DNA of 64,000 nucleotides, taken from the NCBI RefSeq assembly GCF_034190915.1, contig NW_026947493.1:43766501-43830500 (forward strand), in the 5' to 3' direction. The notes beneath the pieces are model-generated. The model saw only the letters and a list, made by a program, of their open reading frames with translations, did not search any database and was not told the origin of the DNA. This DNA is from Cavia porcellus (taxonomy: Eukaryota; Chordata; Mammalia; Rodentia; Caviidae). Position 1 is the first letter of the stretch, and every line of letters begins with the position of its first letter. Both the position numbers and the translations under genes were made by a program. Positions 48,076-61,450 of this stretch are shown piece by piece.

Positions 48076-48455
48076 TGTTACAGTTCATGTCTAGATATCC
48101 TCCAAAAGCCTCATGTGGTCGTAGGGCTTTTTCAGAGGTAGTGGAATCTAGTGTATGATTATGGGATAGTGGATGTGTGATTAATAAATCAGTCTGCTGA
48201 TTGGCTTGGCACTGCCCTACTCCTGGTAGTCTGGGAAAGATAAAAGGGCCAGAAAGATGCTGTTAGGGTCTTTTGTTGCTTTTGCTGTCTTTCAGTGCCA
48301 TGAACAGCTGCTTCTCTGCCAAGTGCCACCCTACCTTGGAGTCAGCTAATTGTGAAGTGAAACCTCTACAAACTGTGAGCTAAATAAACCTTTCCTCCTT
48401 TAATTTTGGGCGTTGGGTATTTTGTTTCAGCAATGAGAGAAAAGTAACTAAGGCA
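48076..48455 (+). mobile_element. MaLR LTR, 380 bp, complete
   Basis: TGTTACAGTTCATGTCTAG to AAAGTAACTAAGGCA. The five bases on either side are ATTAG and TATAG, a decayed duplication. It includes 'GTGAGCTAAATAAACC' near its end (polyadenylation signal AATAAA). It is the clearest forward MaLR LTR in the window. Confidence 0.88.
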
Positions 48456-48469
48456 TATAGTAAACACAA

Positions 48470-51350
48470 ACTAGGGCAAGTTTATCAATCTGGAGAACTC
48501 TTATAGTGAAACGGATCTGTTCATTATTCAAGTTTGAAGTTTCATTGGAAGATCATTGTCACCTCAGTGACTAGCAATATCAAAATATGGAACAGTAGGA
48601 TCAAAACAAAATATTCTTTAGCAAGTAAATCATGTAACTATTAGCTTTGTTAGGCATCATGTATATTAATTTATAATTATTATTTTGTGGACAATACCTC
48701 TTACTATCATGCTTTATTTTTTTCTCCTTCTAGTAATTCTTAAAAAATGATAAAAATTGTTGACCATTTAAAATGTTCACTCATTCTTTCAATAATATTT
48801 ATTGGATAGGGAGCATTGCTAAACAAAATGGCTATGTTAATTTCTATGTAAATATTATATATAAATCATTTATTAAGTTATATATTATTTATTAAATAAT
48901 ATTAAATATAGTTATATAAGTACATATAAATTAATAATATATTTATGTATGTAAACTAATTATTATAGATTAATAGATAAGACATTGTTCTTAACCTTGA
49001 GAAATTCAAACTCACAATGGAGATAAATGTAAAAACATAATTTTGAATCAATAGAAATGATGGCCATAATACACAAACTGAAGCAAAAAATGAGATACTA
49101 TCTTTTCCTGTAGGAAGAAAAAACGAAATTTACTTATAATAGGATTTAACTGTTTTATACATTAGAATTTGCACACTCTAAAGTAAGAGGATAGTATCTA
49201 TACAGGGTTTTAAAATTTTATATCATTAAGTAAACAGGGCTGTAGTAGTGTTGATGTGTGGTACAAGAATTTGCTACATAGCAAAATTTGGTACAACTGC
49301 ATAATGTACCAAGGAAGTTTTAAAATTGCCCTATTACATAAACCATTCTTTAATTTCATTGTGTGACACTACATATAAATAGAATATAGTGAATAAATGG
49401 CATCAAACACTTCCATTAGTTTGTTCACTCATACATTTGAAAAAAGTTTGTACCCTGCTATATAACATAATGTGTAGCTACCAAAGAAAAAGACAAAGAT
49501 TAGTAAGGCATCATTCCTACCTCTGGGAGATTATAACCTTGTAAGGAATTAAAATATACTCAAGTGACTACAATTCAGAGCAGTTTGTAACAAGTGTCCC
49601 AAAAGTTCTATAACTAAAATATAGAAAAGTTCAAAGAAAATGCCTAGTCTGAATATGAAAGATGATTTCTTTGAAGACCATCTATTGGAACTGGGTCATT
49701 AGGGATAACAAATGGCTTATATATAGACAGGATATTTATCTCAAACAAAAAAAATGCCTTGAATCATATGAGCATGTATGTTGAGGTAGGAAAAGGCAAA
49801 TCATAGTTGAAAAACAGCAAGTATTATAGCTGCATTGAGTATAAGTTACATAAGGCAAAGTTGTAGGAGTTAATTTTTGAAAAACTTATAAACAGTAGGT
49901 TCTAGCCAACCTGAAACAGAAGTGAACTTGATAATTTTTCAAACACTTGTTGAAGGCTTATAAAGATCCAGAAGTTGGAAATTCAGAGATAAACAGTGAA
50001 ACCTGTGTCCTTGGGAACTCAAACACATGATCTTCAATGTCTTGGAAATAAGTGCTGTGCAATGACTTCAAAATCTGAAGGTTTATATTACAATGAAGAT
50101 ACAAAGAATGATTAGCTTCCCTAGTGGAGTTAGAGAAAACTCCAGAGAAGAGATGGTATTGTAACTTGCTCTTGATAAATGAGAGCACAAAACACAAGAA
50201 CATAATGTTTTGTTTGCATACAAAGTCCTTTCCTCTGCAGGCAAAGCCCTACAGACTTAGAAGAACAGGCTTACTCACACAGTGTGGTCCAATACGACTC
50301 AGAGGGAAGTATTGGGAGTTGACACTGGAAAAGCAAATCGAGGCCACAATGAGAAGGGCCTTGTGCATTGTGTTAAGGAATTTGAATTTATCAGCCTGAG
50401 ATTTGAGATTTTTTAAGTTTGTGGTGCATCTGTAAATATGAATTATGTGCTACCTAAATTTGGAACATAAGCCAATAGCAATTGCAGCAAAATCAATAGT
50501 GGTATAGTTTTGGTCTCATAGTGTCTATAAAAGCACTTATTGTTACCACACTGTTCACTTGGTTGACCTTTAAGCTCCATGTTTCTGCTGAAGTAAAGGT
50601 ATTTTACTCCTAGACACTGTGATCTTGAATACTCAGAGGAGATGTTCTCACAAGTTACAGTAACCACTGGATCATTTCCTTGGCATAGATTTGATGTTAC
50701 TCTAAACTGCCTCCCTTTTACTTGTAACAATTTATACTGTTTAATACCCATAGGCTGCTCAAATCAGCTTTCTGTATGCAGAAATTGTTCCTAAAGGTTT
50801 GAATACTAGCAGAAATGAGGTTTAACTATTAATCAAAATGTGTTAGGATATTTGAGAAGTAAGCAAGGTATAGGAACAAAGTGTTATGTGTTACTGGATA
50901 AGGACCACATAAGGTAACAAAAAGTATGAAAAGACTTTTAAACAGATGTATCTTGTATCCAAAATGACGATGGATATGAACAGACTAATCAGGCTGCTAT
51001 GTGCAAAATGGGCAGAAGGGAGGAGAGGCCAGGAAATGGGAGACTACTCAAGGCCACAACTAGAAGAAGAAGTAGGAGTTCAGCACAGAAGGGGCCATGG
51101 GAAAAGTTTTGCCATGAAAAGGAGTCAGTGAATTTGACATTTTGCACCTGCTTGAACAGAAAATGATTGGTACCATTACTAGAAATAATACAGCCAGGAA
51201 TAACAGCTATTTGGGATTTCATGAGAAATGTGCCTTGGGTTAATTGAATTTTAAACAGTAGTTATAAATTAGCCAAGATTAATGCTGTCTTTTAGAATAT
51301 TCTTAGCATTCAAATAAAAAGGAAATTGAATGTCGTCTAATATACCAATT
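48470..51350. other. intergenic with AT-rich block, no gene recognised
   Basis: The region 48840-48965 is an extreme AT-rich tract (ATTATATATAAAT type). Possible old L2 scraps lie at 48780 and 49920-50400. No exon is supported. Confidence 0.5.
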
Positions 51351-51360
51351 TTTCTGTTTA

Positions 51361-51460
51361 TTAGCTTTTTACTCTTAGTGTTAGTGTTTTACTCTTAGTT
51401 TTTACTCTTAGTGTTTATTAGCTTTTTACTCTTAGTGTTTATTAGCTTTTTACTCTTAGT
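51361..51460 (+). repeat. minisatellite, five copies of TTTTACTCTTAG core
   Basis: Imperfect units built around (GC)TTTTTACTCTTAGTGTTTATTA (about 24 bp in the last two copies, shorter in the first three). Confidence 0.92.
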
Positions 51461-51505
51461 ATTTCCATATTAATAGTTCCAGTAGGAACTATTAATATGG
51501 AAATA
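51460..51505. repeat. perfect 21-bp inverted repeat with 4-base loop
   Basis: The left arm 51460-51480 (TATTTCCATATTAATAGTTCC without its first base) is exactly complementary to 51485-51505 around the loop AGTA. It directly abuts the minisatellite. Confidence 0.95.
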
Positions 51506-51784
51506 GCCCCAATATTCATAGGCCTTAAGAAGTATATTCCTGGACTACACTTTCTTGAAACTAGGATGTTACCAATAGATTAGTGGATCTAACCTACATA
51601 CCAGCCTATAGAGTATGGCTAGTCCATTTCTCCTGAGAAAGATCTGCGAGGGTATTTTTGTGGCCCCTAATGTTCTACCCTGGGATGAGGATTATGCAGA
51701 TATATTCAGTTCAGGTCATAAAATCCTAGTTTGTAGCAGATAAACTATAAGCAGGGCAGAAACGAAGTTGCTATTTTAATTAAT

Positions 51785-51925
51785 TAATTACTTTTTGAGA
51801 TAAGAGTCTTGCTGTACACACGAGTTGGTCTTAAATTCACTAGGTAGCCCAGACCGGTCTCAAACTCTTGATATTCCTGCTTCAGCCTCATGAATACTGG
51901 GATTATAGGTGTGCACGACCACTAA
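51785..51925 (-). repeat. B1 SINE, reverse, diverged
   Basis: 'GAGATAAGAGTCTTGCTGTACACACG', 'TAGCCCAGACCGGTCTCAAACTC' and 'AATACTGGGATTATAGGTGTGCACG'. Confidence 0.85.
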
Positions 51926-52009
51926 TGGTGGCAAGCCTAGGGCATGCATACTGCAGCAAGGTGTTCATTATAATCGAAAGCTTTAAAAGATTTCCCATCA
52001 CTAATGTAG

Positions 52010-52440
52010 ACTAAGCAATCTTGTTTGAGGCACAGTAAGGGTATGTGAGTAACCACTCAGGTTGCTTCAAAGCTCAAGGGCATCTAAGGACGCCTGAGGA
52101 CGTGACCCCGCTTGTGTAGCACAGGCACACAATGGGATACAGTTATGTGACCATGGCTTAGCACAGGTAAACATGCATGTGCTGGTTAGGGCATTATGTA
52201 AGAATGTGAATGTGAGATAACAACCTGCATAGAAGTTATACAATAAAGAATTAGTGGCTCTTGCTCTTGTACTCTGGTTCTTGTGCTTTGCTCTGCTCTG
52301 TACTGCCTGCTATTGTTCTTTTTAACCTTGAGATCTTACTGTGAAAATCTCCCTTGGGTCCCCTGAGAAGGCCAACAGGGTAGGACAGCATAATCAGAAA
52401 GAGTCTTATTCCGTCTCTACTTATGTTTCTTTGATGATGT
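52010..52440 (+). mobile_element. probable solo LTR (ERV), ends approximate
   Basis: Promoter-like middle, then 'ATACAATAAAGAATTAGTGGCTCTTGCTCTTG' (AATAAA followed by a TG/CT-rich stretch), then a U5-like part with 'GTCCCCTGAGAAGGCCAACAGGG' and 'GAGTCTTATTCCGTCTCTAC'. The layout fits U3-R-U5. Clear TG/CA ends and a target duplication were not found. Confidence 0.55.
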
Positions 52441-52559
52441 TTCAAAGGGGTCAGTTTCCCACTTTTAATTGTAAAGTAAAATTAAGAAAGGTAGAGTGGG
52501 AGTGAATGAAAGTACAGTGTTTTTTCTCAAACCATTGTAAATATTGGGATTTTTTTGCA

Positions 52560-54290
52560 AAACATGACTACCTTTTTAACTCCCCACAAAGACCAGGCCC
52601 TGGAGCCAAAGTGTGAGTCACTTGCCCCTACTTGGAGCCTGTGTTATCATGGTGGTGTGGCCTCAGGCCCCCAGGCCAGCAGGGACAGAGGACTGGCCTA
52701 GTTTCTTCCATTTAACAAGGCTCCATTTCCAGTAGGAACTCAGACCTGCCTATAAGACCTCTGAAAAACAGAATGTGAATTTCATCAATGTAAATCTCAT
52801 TTCAAATTTTAGAGATTTTTAAATTCAGTTTTAAAGTTAAATATAACTGTTTGACTATAGTTTCGAATTGAGTAAAATATTGCTTGTTTTCCTACCACTG
52901 GGGTAGGAGGGAGCATGTATTTCTCCTGTGCTCGTTAGTGAGGGTAACTCCGACTTGAACCTTGTAAGGCAACCTGTTGCCTTTGGCTAGAGAGATGTTT
53001 GCTGTTTTATAATGTCCTCACTTCTGAGGTTTTCTAACAGTTGCTTCTGTTTGCTACTTTACATTTTATCGTTTTCTCTTCATGGTCTCATAACCAAGTG
53101 AGATTCTTTATTCATTTATTTTTGTTCAGGTTATCAATGTACTGCCATGCCTCCTGGCTGTGAAAGTATGATAAAATCCCAGAGAAAAGTATTCAATAAT
53201 TAACGAGTGCTTTTACCCTCAGCTTGTAACGTTGAGAAAAACTATTATTCAAAAATCTCAAAACGTAGACTTACCCTTCAACCCTTTAGGACAAAAACTC
53301 AGAGTTCCCTGGACTACTAAAGGACTGATTGAAAGATAGATTTTTTTTAAAGTCTAGGAATTGTTAATAGGATCATGGGGGCCAAATTTAATTGACAGTA
53401 CAAAAAATCAAAAGAGCTTAATACTGTCAATCTCACATTCTCTAAGCATTAGTCATTTCAGGACCTCTGACAAATGAAAGGATAGTTTTATTTTGTGTTT
53501 CATTTAAACAAGTTCAGACCTTTGCTGAACTCAAAATATTTTCTTTTACTTGACAAACATTTTCCCTCATGTGCCCTAAGTACCTCACTCCATACTCTGC
53601 TATACTACTGCTTTGTGCAAAGTAGGACCACAGATACCAGAGTCCATCAACTCTGTCTGAAGAGATGGGCAGCTGTCAAGATCTGTGAAGAAGCTGGGAT
53701 TTTACTCTATTTGCAAGCTAATCAGGTAACTTGGTAATGTCTTGTGAACGCTGGGGGAAGACGAGACTCTTGATGAAGAGCGGTCAGGGCTTTGTGTATT
53801 CTCAACATAGTATGGCAAGAATATGCTTGATGGATACTCAGATCCCCAAATAAATTAATTACCTTCTAGCAGAACCTCACTAAGAAGTTATATAGGTTGA
53901 GATGAAAGATACTTTGTAACATTCTGAAGGACTTATTCCAGTCACCAGGAGGAGCATTTGGAAAGGCCCTGGGGCACAAGAGACACTGATCAGTTTCCAT
54001 CAGTAGAAACTCTGACATCATGGGAATGGTGGTCGTAAAGCTAAAAAAGTAGGCTTACACCTAATCAGGGGCTTTGCATACCATTGAAATTATGGGGCAT
54101 GGCTTTTTATTTTATTTTACCTAGAAAATTTCAAAACAACTTAAGTAGAGAAATGGTATGACTAACTTTGTTTTGTATTACCTCTCGTAATGTAGAGAAT
54201 ACATTATAAACAGAGATAAGCTTCAAGGGCTTTTTACCAGGTATTCTTGGAATACCTCATTTCTTTTATGCCCTTTAACCCCTATCCTCC
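52560..54290. other. intergenic, no gene recognised
   Basis: The 52580-52770 part is less AT-rich than its neighbours and shows no obvious repeat. The rest is unremarkable. Confidence 0.45.
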
Positions 54291-54304
54291 AGAAAAGTTC
54301 ATCT

Positions 54305-54985
54305 GTTTTTTTTAAAGGAAAATAAAACCCAACCATACAAAACAGAATAAAGTCAATCAGAAAAAAGCAGTGAAAGTGATGCAGAACTACAAAACAGTAG
54401 GTCATCAGCGATGGCTACCATAATATGTTGTTCTCTTCACAATAGTTGTCCATTTCTTCAGACATAGTAAAATTGATAAAACAAAACAGTATAAAACCAA
54501 TCTAAACAGAACATTGAATAAAACAAAGCAATAAATCAGAACAAAACAAAATAGAATAATACTGGATTTCAAAAACAAGACAGAAGGAAATCCTCCATAT
54601 TTGCCATATTGCATACTGTCATTCTCCTAATAGATGCTTAGACTACCGGCTTTAGTCCTGCAAAGCCAATCAAACAATGAAAATATTTAGTAGTTTTTTT
54701 TTTACCTTGGTTGCTATCAACTCAGCCTGTCCCCTAGCTGATTGCTTGCAGGGGAGGGGGCCATGTCTTGATTCTCAGCCCAAGTGCTGGTGGGCTGGCA
54801 GGAAAGGAAATCTGGCTTTTCTTTTCCTGGGCCCTGTCTCATTTGCTAAGCTTATGGCAATATCAAACTAGCTTCTTGATGTGCTCAAGCCCAGCATGGC
54901 CTCTGCTGACTCATCGGGAACTGCGGACTGGCATCTCTTTTCCTGGGCCCCACACAGACTGCCAATTTCCTCTATTTTTATAGGA
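54305..54985 (-). mobile_element. L1 3' UTR fragment, reverse
   Basis: In plus order: T-run, then 'GGAAAATAAAACCCAACCATACAAAACAGAATAAAGTCAATCAG' and 'GGCTACCATAATATGTTGTTCTC..CAATAGTTGTCC'. These are close to 31200-31400. It then runs into a GC-richer block with 'TTTCCTGGGCCC' occurring twice (about 54825 and 54938). No ORF2 remains. Confidence 0.7.
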
Positions 54986-55171
54986 TTTTATAACCTTATT
55001 GCAGTTACCCTATATCTCATTCTCACCTTCGGGACCTGACATACTCATCTTCGTGCCTTGAAATCCTCTCTTCAGTGCACATTGTATGTGCTCAGGTATT
55101 TGTTGATGAATGGCAGAATTATTTCTATTTAATACATTTTCTGTATTTTTTCATTTTTCATTTTTTTATGT

Positions 55172-55260
55172 TTTAACTTTTTTTGGTACTGGAAATCGAA
55201 CTCAGGACCTTGTACTTTCCAGGCAGCTGCTGTGCTGCTGAGCTATTCCCCTGACCCCTC
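55172..55260 (-). repeat. ID-like SINE, reverse
   Basis: 'TTTTTTGGTACTGGAAATCGAACTCAGGACCTTG', 'CCAGGCAGCTGC' and 'TGAGCTATTCCCC' are the reverse tail, B-box and A-box parts. Confidence 0.85.
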
Positions 55261-55644
55261 AGTATTTTTAGAGTTTAAAACACACTATTTTCTGGAAATT
55301 TATCCTTTTGTTCCTATGCCAATATTCTGGTAAGAATTTTTATTTGACATGATATAATTTATAAATCTAACTCTAAAAGGTAAATTTTAACATTCAATTT
55401 CTTAAAATAAACATGCATACATGTTCTGCATTTTAAACTGTATTTTATTTTAAAAAGGAATCAGAGATTTATATAAAGTATAATTGCGGTACTTTAAGTG
55501 ATTAAAAAATAGAAATTAACCTATTATTGAAAGACTAGCAAGCCAAATAGATGTTTTGTTTTCTTTTTGATTTGAAGTTCTTTCCAAATTTTGTGGTTTA
55601 TTTTGTGAAAGCACAGGCCATTCTGGGAAAGTACTCTCAGTTCC

Positions 55645-56100
55645 TGTACTGGTTTTCTTATCAGTGTAACAAATGACAACACATTTAGTGGTGTAAAAAA
55701 CACAGATTTGTTCTCCTACAGTTGTGGAAGCCAGAAGTTTGTAGTTATTATACTTCTACTGGGTGGAAGTGAAGATCTCGGCAGGACTGTTCCCCTGGAA
55801 GCTCTGACGAGGCAGATTTGTGTCTACACCTTCGTTAGCTTGCAGGAGCTGCCTGTTTTCCTTAGCTTGTGGTCCCATTCTTTGTCTTCAAAGTGCATCA
55901 CTCTATTCTCTGACTTTTCCTTCTCTCAATTATAAGGATCTTTTTGGTTTCATAGGAGGTTATCTGGGTAATCTAGAGGAATTGCCCCACCCCAAGAAGA
56001 TCCCTAATCTAATCACACCTGCCTTTCTTTCTTTAAAAGGGAGCATTCACAGGTTTCCAAGATTAGAAGATAATCACTGGGCTGCAGTGGTGGTGTCATT
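55645..56100 (-). mobile_element. MLT1/MaLR-like LTR, reverse, old
   Basis: 'TATCAGTGTAACAAATGACAACACATTTAGTGGTGTAAAAAACAC', 'TCTTTGTCTTCAAAGTGCATCAC' and 'ATTATAAGGATCTTTTTGG' are in the same order as the copy at 36640. Frames of 75 and 104 codons inside are incidental. Confidence 0.65.
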
Positions 56101-56539
56101 ATTTAGCCTACTATGCTTTTATTTTCCACTGTGAACTACTTTTGTTTGTTTCTGTTTTCTTTTCACAGCTTTATTTAATTTGGTGTTATGGCTGAGATAA
56201 TTGAACTCTCTGACATGTAAACTATGTATTGATCTGTTTTAGAATAAGTTTAATTCTTGAAGGACTCCCTTTGGTAAGGAATGGTTGATCTTAGAATGTG
56301 CCAGGCAGATTTGCTATCTCCATCTTCCATTTCAGCCCACTGTGCCCTCCCTTTGCTCTCTGCTGGTATCTGCATATTTTTTTCCAGAAAGTTTGCTTTA
56401 GTGTCTGGAGCCTCTTCCATCTGTTTTCAGATTAGGCTAGGAATATTATAGAAATTAATACCCTTACCCCTCAGGAGGCTTGATCATGAATAGATTAGCA
56501 TAAAACTATCCCAGCTTCCTCATTTCTTTTGTTTTTGAA

Positions 56540-56830
56540 ACTTGGTTTAATGAGAATAATAAAGATATGATTTTTACAATGAAGCATACAATTCAGTGAG
56601 TTTTTAAAAATCACATTCTCATTATTGTGCAGTAATCACCAGTAATTCCAGAACATTTATATCCCTCCAGAACAAACCCCAAACATGTATGCTATTATTC
56701 CAAATCCTCCTTTCTCTTTATCCTTTGCCTCTGTTTTCTAACCCCATGAATTGGTCTAGTCTGGAAGTTTCATATAAATGGAATAATACAATATATGGTT
56801 GTTTGTTTCTTGGATGAACCGCTTTGAGAC
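56540..56830 (-). mobile_element. old L1M 3' end, reverse
   Basis: 'AATTCAGTGAGTTTTTAAAAATCACATTCTCATTATTGTGCAG' and 'GTCTGGAAGTTTCATATAAATGGAATAATACAATATATGG' are reversed L1M 3' phrases. Confidence 0.65.
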
Positions 56831-56999
56831 ACATTTATAGTGCTTGTTCTCATATTTTCCCAGAAGGACTATGCTCCAGTTGCCCACAGTGGCAATGGTT
56901 AATGAATTACTCTCTTTTCTTTTCTTTCCTAACTTCTTCCCTACTTTCCCACCAGCATTTCTGAAATCATGAAATCACCTCCCAAATAAAATACTTGTA

Positions 57000-59900
57000 T
57001 TCAAATTCTTGCCTCACAATCAGCTTCTTGGGGAATCCAAATTAATATATTAGGTATTTTAAGTTAATTAATCCATTCATCAAATATACACTGAATATTT
57101 ACCTTGTACTTGACATAATGGCTCAATGCTAAATTATAGCATAATTGAGTCAGTTATTGTCCCTGCTTTCATGTACGATATCAAGGCATTTTAAGCAAAT
57201 TATAGGTGAAGTGAATTTTATAAAGAACTAGTGAGAGAAGGCCTTTCTAAAGATGGGACTTCAAGACTGAGAAGTAGTTAGCTGGGTGAAGAAGCCAGGT
57301 AAAATGTCTCAGGCGCATGGGACCACTCTACAATAAGAGTGAACTTGGTGCTTTGGGAGACTAATGAGAGTTCATGTGGATTATTCTTGCAGAGAGTTGG
57401 AGTATAGTTTTGGTAGATTCTTAAATTTATCTTTAAAGAAAGACTTAATTTCCAGCTGTGGAGTAGGTAGTCTACAAAAAGACTAGAGCTGCCAACCCCT
57501 TCAAGCTGACCTCGGTTCCTGAGTAGACTCACTCCGGGTGACCAGTCTGGAGCTGCTTGCATCTACTGACTGAGAGACACAAGCACACAGAGGCCCAGGT
57601 GTCCAGCTTGCCTGATGCCATTCTGACCATCAAATAAGCATTCTGGAACTCTCAGCTGTGTTTGTCGAGTCTGCACTGCAGCTCAATTGCTTCCTCAGTC
57701 CAATCCTATTTTACTTCCCTTCCCTTCATGGGTGTTGGTCTTTAATAATAAACATTTGGTTCCTCAAATCCTGGGCCAGAGCTTGCTTCCTGAGACCTCA
57801 GCCTCCAATGGCAGTGAAATAGGAAGGCTTGTATCATACGTGAGGATGGTATAGGCTTATAAAACATAGAGAAGACGAAGATTCTTGTGGCCTGACGGAG
57901 GTGGACTCTAATGTCTGTACATATAGTGAATGAGAGTGACTTTGAAGTCTTTGTAGAAATACATACAGGTACATAAAAGTTTGCCTTAGAGTCTGGAAGT
58001 CAGAGAACAACTCAGGGGAAGTGAAGTTTTGTGATGAGTACTAACATTTTGGGGTACATTTAAAAAGCATTTTATTCTTTTTATTTTTCTACATTTACCT
58101 CAGATGGTATGATATTGGTACATTCTTACATAAATTACACAGATTAGTTATACAAATGTTTGGACTTTTGTGTTCTTTTATCCCTGGGATCCTCCAGAAA
58201 TCTGAGAAAGAGGAAACACCATAGAAATAGTTTTTGCACAGAGGATGTTAGATTCCATAGATCTGGACTTTTCAATTATATGTCCCATCTGGGCAAATAG
58301 ATTTTTAGAATGATAATTAGATGATATTCCAGTGAGTACTTTGAAAAATATTAAAATATTAAATAGCTTGGGGGAAATGTTTATCTTATATTACCTGGAA
58401 TGGGGGTATTTGTACCCCTCTTTCTTATATTTAGGATGGCCACTATTGTTTAGTCTGCCCTCCAAATGAAGATACAGGAGCTCTTTCCCACTGTAAATTT
58501 CCTGGGATGCTAGAGAAATTTGCCTGTTCCAGATCTAATGAAGAACTTGGGTGATGTGATTCTGGATATTACTAGAGAATCAGAGGCTTATTGATGAGTG
58601 TTTCTACCAAGGTAATGAGCGGTTGCAGGGCCCTGCAGAGGTGCTTGGAGATGTTTGTCATCTGGTACAGCTGCTTATAGATGTCTCTTTCTGGGTCCTC
58701 TGACCCTATTGTTTCCTGGATTCCCATTTCAGGAGACATTCCAGGAATTTCTGATTTAAAGCTATTTTATTCTATCCTTCCTCAGGTTCTGATACCTCTG
58801 GTCAGGCCAGATAAACATCAGGTATCCTCTCCTGACCTTGAGAGTGGGAGACAGAGAATTATCTTTAGGGTTTTACAAGTCATTTTAGACAAAAAAAAAA
58901 AAATACAATTTAAATTACCTGTCATATAACAAAGTATGTTTTGGATATATAAAATACATAAACAATTCATTCACATGAAGTTCTAGAACAAGTAAAACTT
59001 TCTATGATAAAAATAAAAACCATGATTGTCTCTGGAGGAAGCATTAACTGGAAAGGAGCATAAAAATCTTTTCCAGAGTGAAGGAAAGGTTGCATAGTTG
59101 CAGGAGTGGGATTATATGCTTGTCAATACTCACTGACCTGTATATTTAAATTCTATGCATTTTATGTACTTTTAAACAGATAAATCAGGATTGAAAAATA
59201 TAAAAAATAAAAAGAATTAACAACTTATGAATAAGTCAGCAAAGTTTTAGATTTCACAATTGGTTGAATTTTCTGACATAAAGAAGCCCAATTACAGGAA
59301 AAAAAAAACCCTCACCAGATGCAGTTCTGTTAAGGAATGTAATCCATAGTTACATTTTTTTATTAGAAATTTAGTACTTGTATAACATATTGCTCTTTGC
59401 ACAGGGAAATACTGCAATTTATAAATCAAAGTTAGCAAGATGAGATTTGCTATACATTTTTTAGCTTCTGTCACAACACAATATTTCTACCTACAGAGTG
59501 ACCACAAAGTTTGGAAATATAGATGACTCTTTGCTGTGCTTGTTCATGGTAATTAACCATCAATTAATGCTTGCAGTTGACTGGGGAAGAAGGTCCACCT
59601 GAGACCATCACCACATGACTCCAGAATACTGAAGCCTAGGAGGATGATAATTTCTAAAACTGGGTTGGATAATGTAGTTTCATGCAGTATGTAGCATTCT
59701 GGTTAGATCAGCATACCGTTAGGTATGGGGTAATCATTCCAGAAAAAAAGTGGGACACAGGACGAAAAGTTAAATTTGTGTATTAGAGAAATAACAATTT
59801 TTAGTTCAAGTATGAATATTTCTCTTGTATATGTTGGTATATATGCATAAGACATAGTTTTAAAGGACATAATTATACTAAAATTTGTTTAAAATCTAAT

Positions 59901-60800
59901 TGAGTATCTATATTTTTGCTATATCTAGAAAGTACGGGATATACTGAAAGAATAAGTCCTCCCCCCCTCAGTGGAAATCAGAAAAACAATCTTAGTCAGT
60001 GCTTCCAACTTGTATCAGAATTGCCTGCAGAGCTTGTTAAAACCAAAAATTAGTGAGTGTTTCTGATTCTGTAGGGCTAGGATGAGGCCCCTCAAATTTA
60101 TATTTTTAACATTTTTAGGTGTTGTTGATTCCAGGGATCAGAACTTACAACTACTCATATGAGGAGATGCATTACAGATACATGTGTAGGGATTGCTAGA
60201 ATGCTGTATTAATGTATAGTGTTCATTACAATTCTGCCTTGCACCTTAAACTATACATTACTAATGAGGGACAACACATTGAACATATTATGTATTGTAA
60301 TGCAGTATCAATGAATCATGTATTAGTGCATAACTGCCTATATTTCCAGATTCTATGTATAGTCATTCTATAGGTAAGTTGTTTACATTTTGAGTGAATG
60401 GATTGTTTTTAATAAGTGCAAAATTAAAATTCCTGTGAAAACTAGACTAGAATTAAAATTTTTTAAACCCTAAAATAGTAATAGTATAGCAGCTTTGTTA
60501 ATTATATACCAAATAAATATTCAAGATGAAACACTCAGGAATTTTATTCATATGTTATTAACTACTACCAGAATTTCCACAGCAAGTTAGGTATACATAT
60601 AATCTTAATACATCTTCAGGAACTTTGGAGTACCCAAAATGAAATTTCTGTGCCAAGACTTTTCTGAGGACCTGGTGTTGGAAAATATTAAAATATCTAA
60701 GTAACTTTGAAGCTGCCAATTTTATATTTCTACCATAAGGATTACTGATTGTTTTCTTTTTTTATGTATTGACCAATTGATTTGGATTATCACTCACCCC
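57000..60800. other. intergenic, old repeat scraps, no gene recognised
   Basis: A possible L2-type scrap lies at 57060-57250 and an LTR-like segment at 57480-57800 (with AATAATAAACA near 57745). L1M-like text lies at 59020-59220. Nothing is secure enough for a gene call. Confidence 0.45.
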
Positions 60801-60804
60801 TTAA

Positions 60805-61450
60805 GGCACCATGTCCAAGGCTTCCCTTCCCCAGTGGCATGATGGTTACATTCAGGAGAAGGTAATAATAAATTTTTCCATAACACAATTCTGTACAGAA
60901 TGATTTTCTTTGAGATAATCACAGCAGAATTCTTTTTTAACAGACTTGTATCATAATAGACATCATGATGCTATCAAAGGCTCTACACTGGATGTGGTTC
61001 CTATGGTTAGAGGAGTTACAAATCACAGCTGTGTAAGAGCAGATAAGTTTCTGGAACATAACATGAATTTTTTTGTCCTGAAGATCTGTGTAAGAGGAAC
61101 CTATAACCATAACAACATTTATCTTGGAGTTGGCCAGGTATTCATGTAACTTGTGGTCCCTTTGAGGTAGAGCAGGCTAGATAGCACCCTCTGATTCACC
61201 ATGAATCCTCAGGTGGATCCTTTGGTCCACCATGGCCTTTCCCATTGTGGTGATATTCTTATCCACCATGTCCAGAGACATAGAACAGATTCAGTTCATT
61301 CTCCATTAGGGTGCTGTGGAGATAAAGAAAGTTATTCTCCTTGATAATTATCCTGTTGTATGTCACCATTTTGGAAGGCCTAGCATCAGTGTTACTGAAC
61401 AAGGCTAGTTAGCCCATTATAAAATATGCCAATCACTGAAATGATGTGTT
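60805..61450. pseudogene. coding-like degenerate stretch, source unidentified
   Basis: Plus 60946-61149 has a 67-codon frame. On the minus strand one frame from about 61285 to 60950 is open except for one stop ('MVDKNITTMGKAMVDQRI', later 'INVVMVIGSSYTDLQDKK'). Base composition is more even than in the neighbours. I cannot name a parent gene, and either strand could be the real one. It may be a processed pseudogene or an old transposon. Confidence 0.25.

Noticed and set aside
55708..56134. Overlapping 75- and 104-codon plus-strand frames
   Set aside because: They fall within a reverse MLT1-like LTR and have no protein similarity that I recognise.
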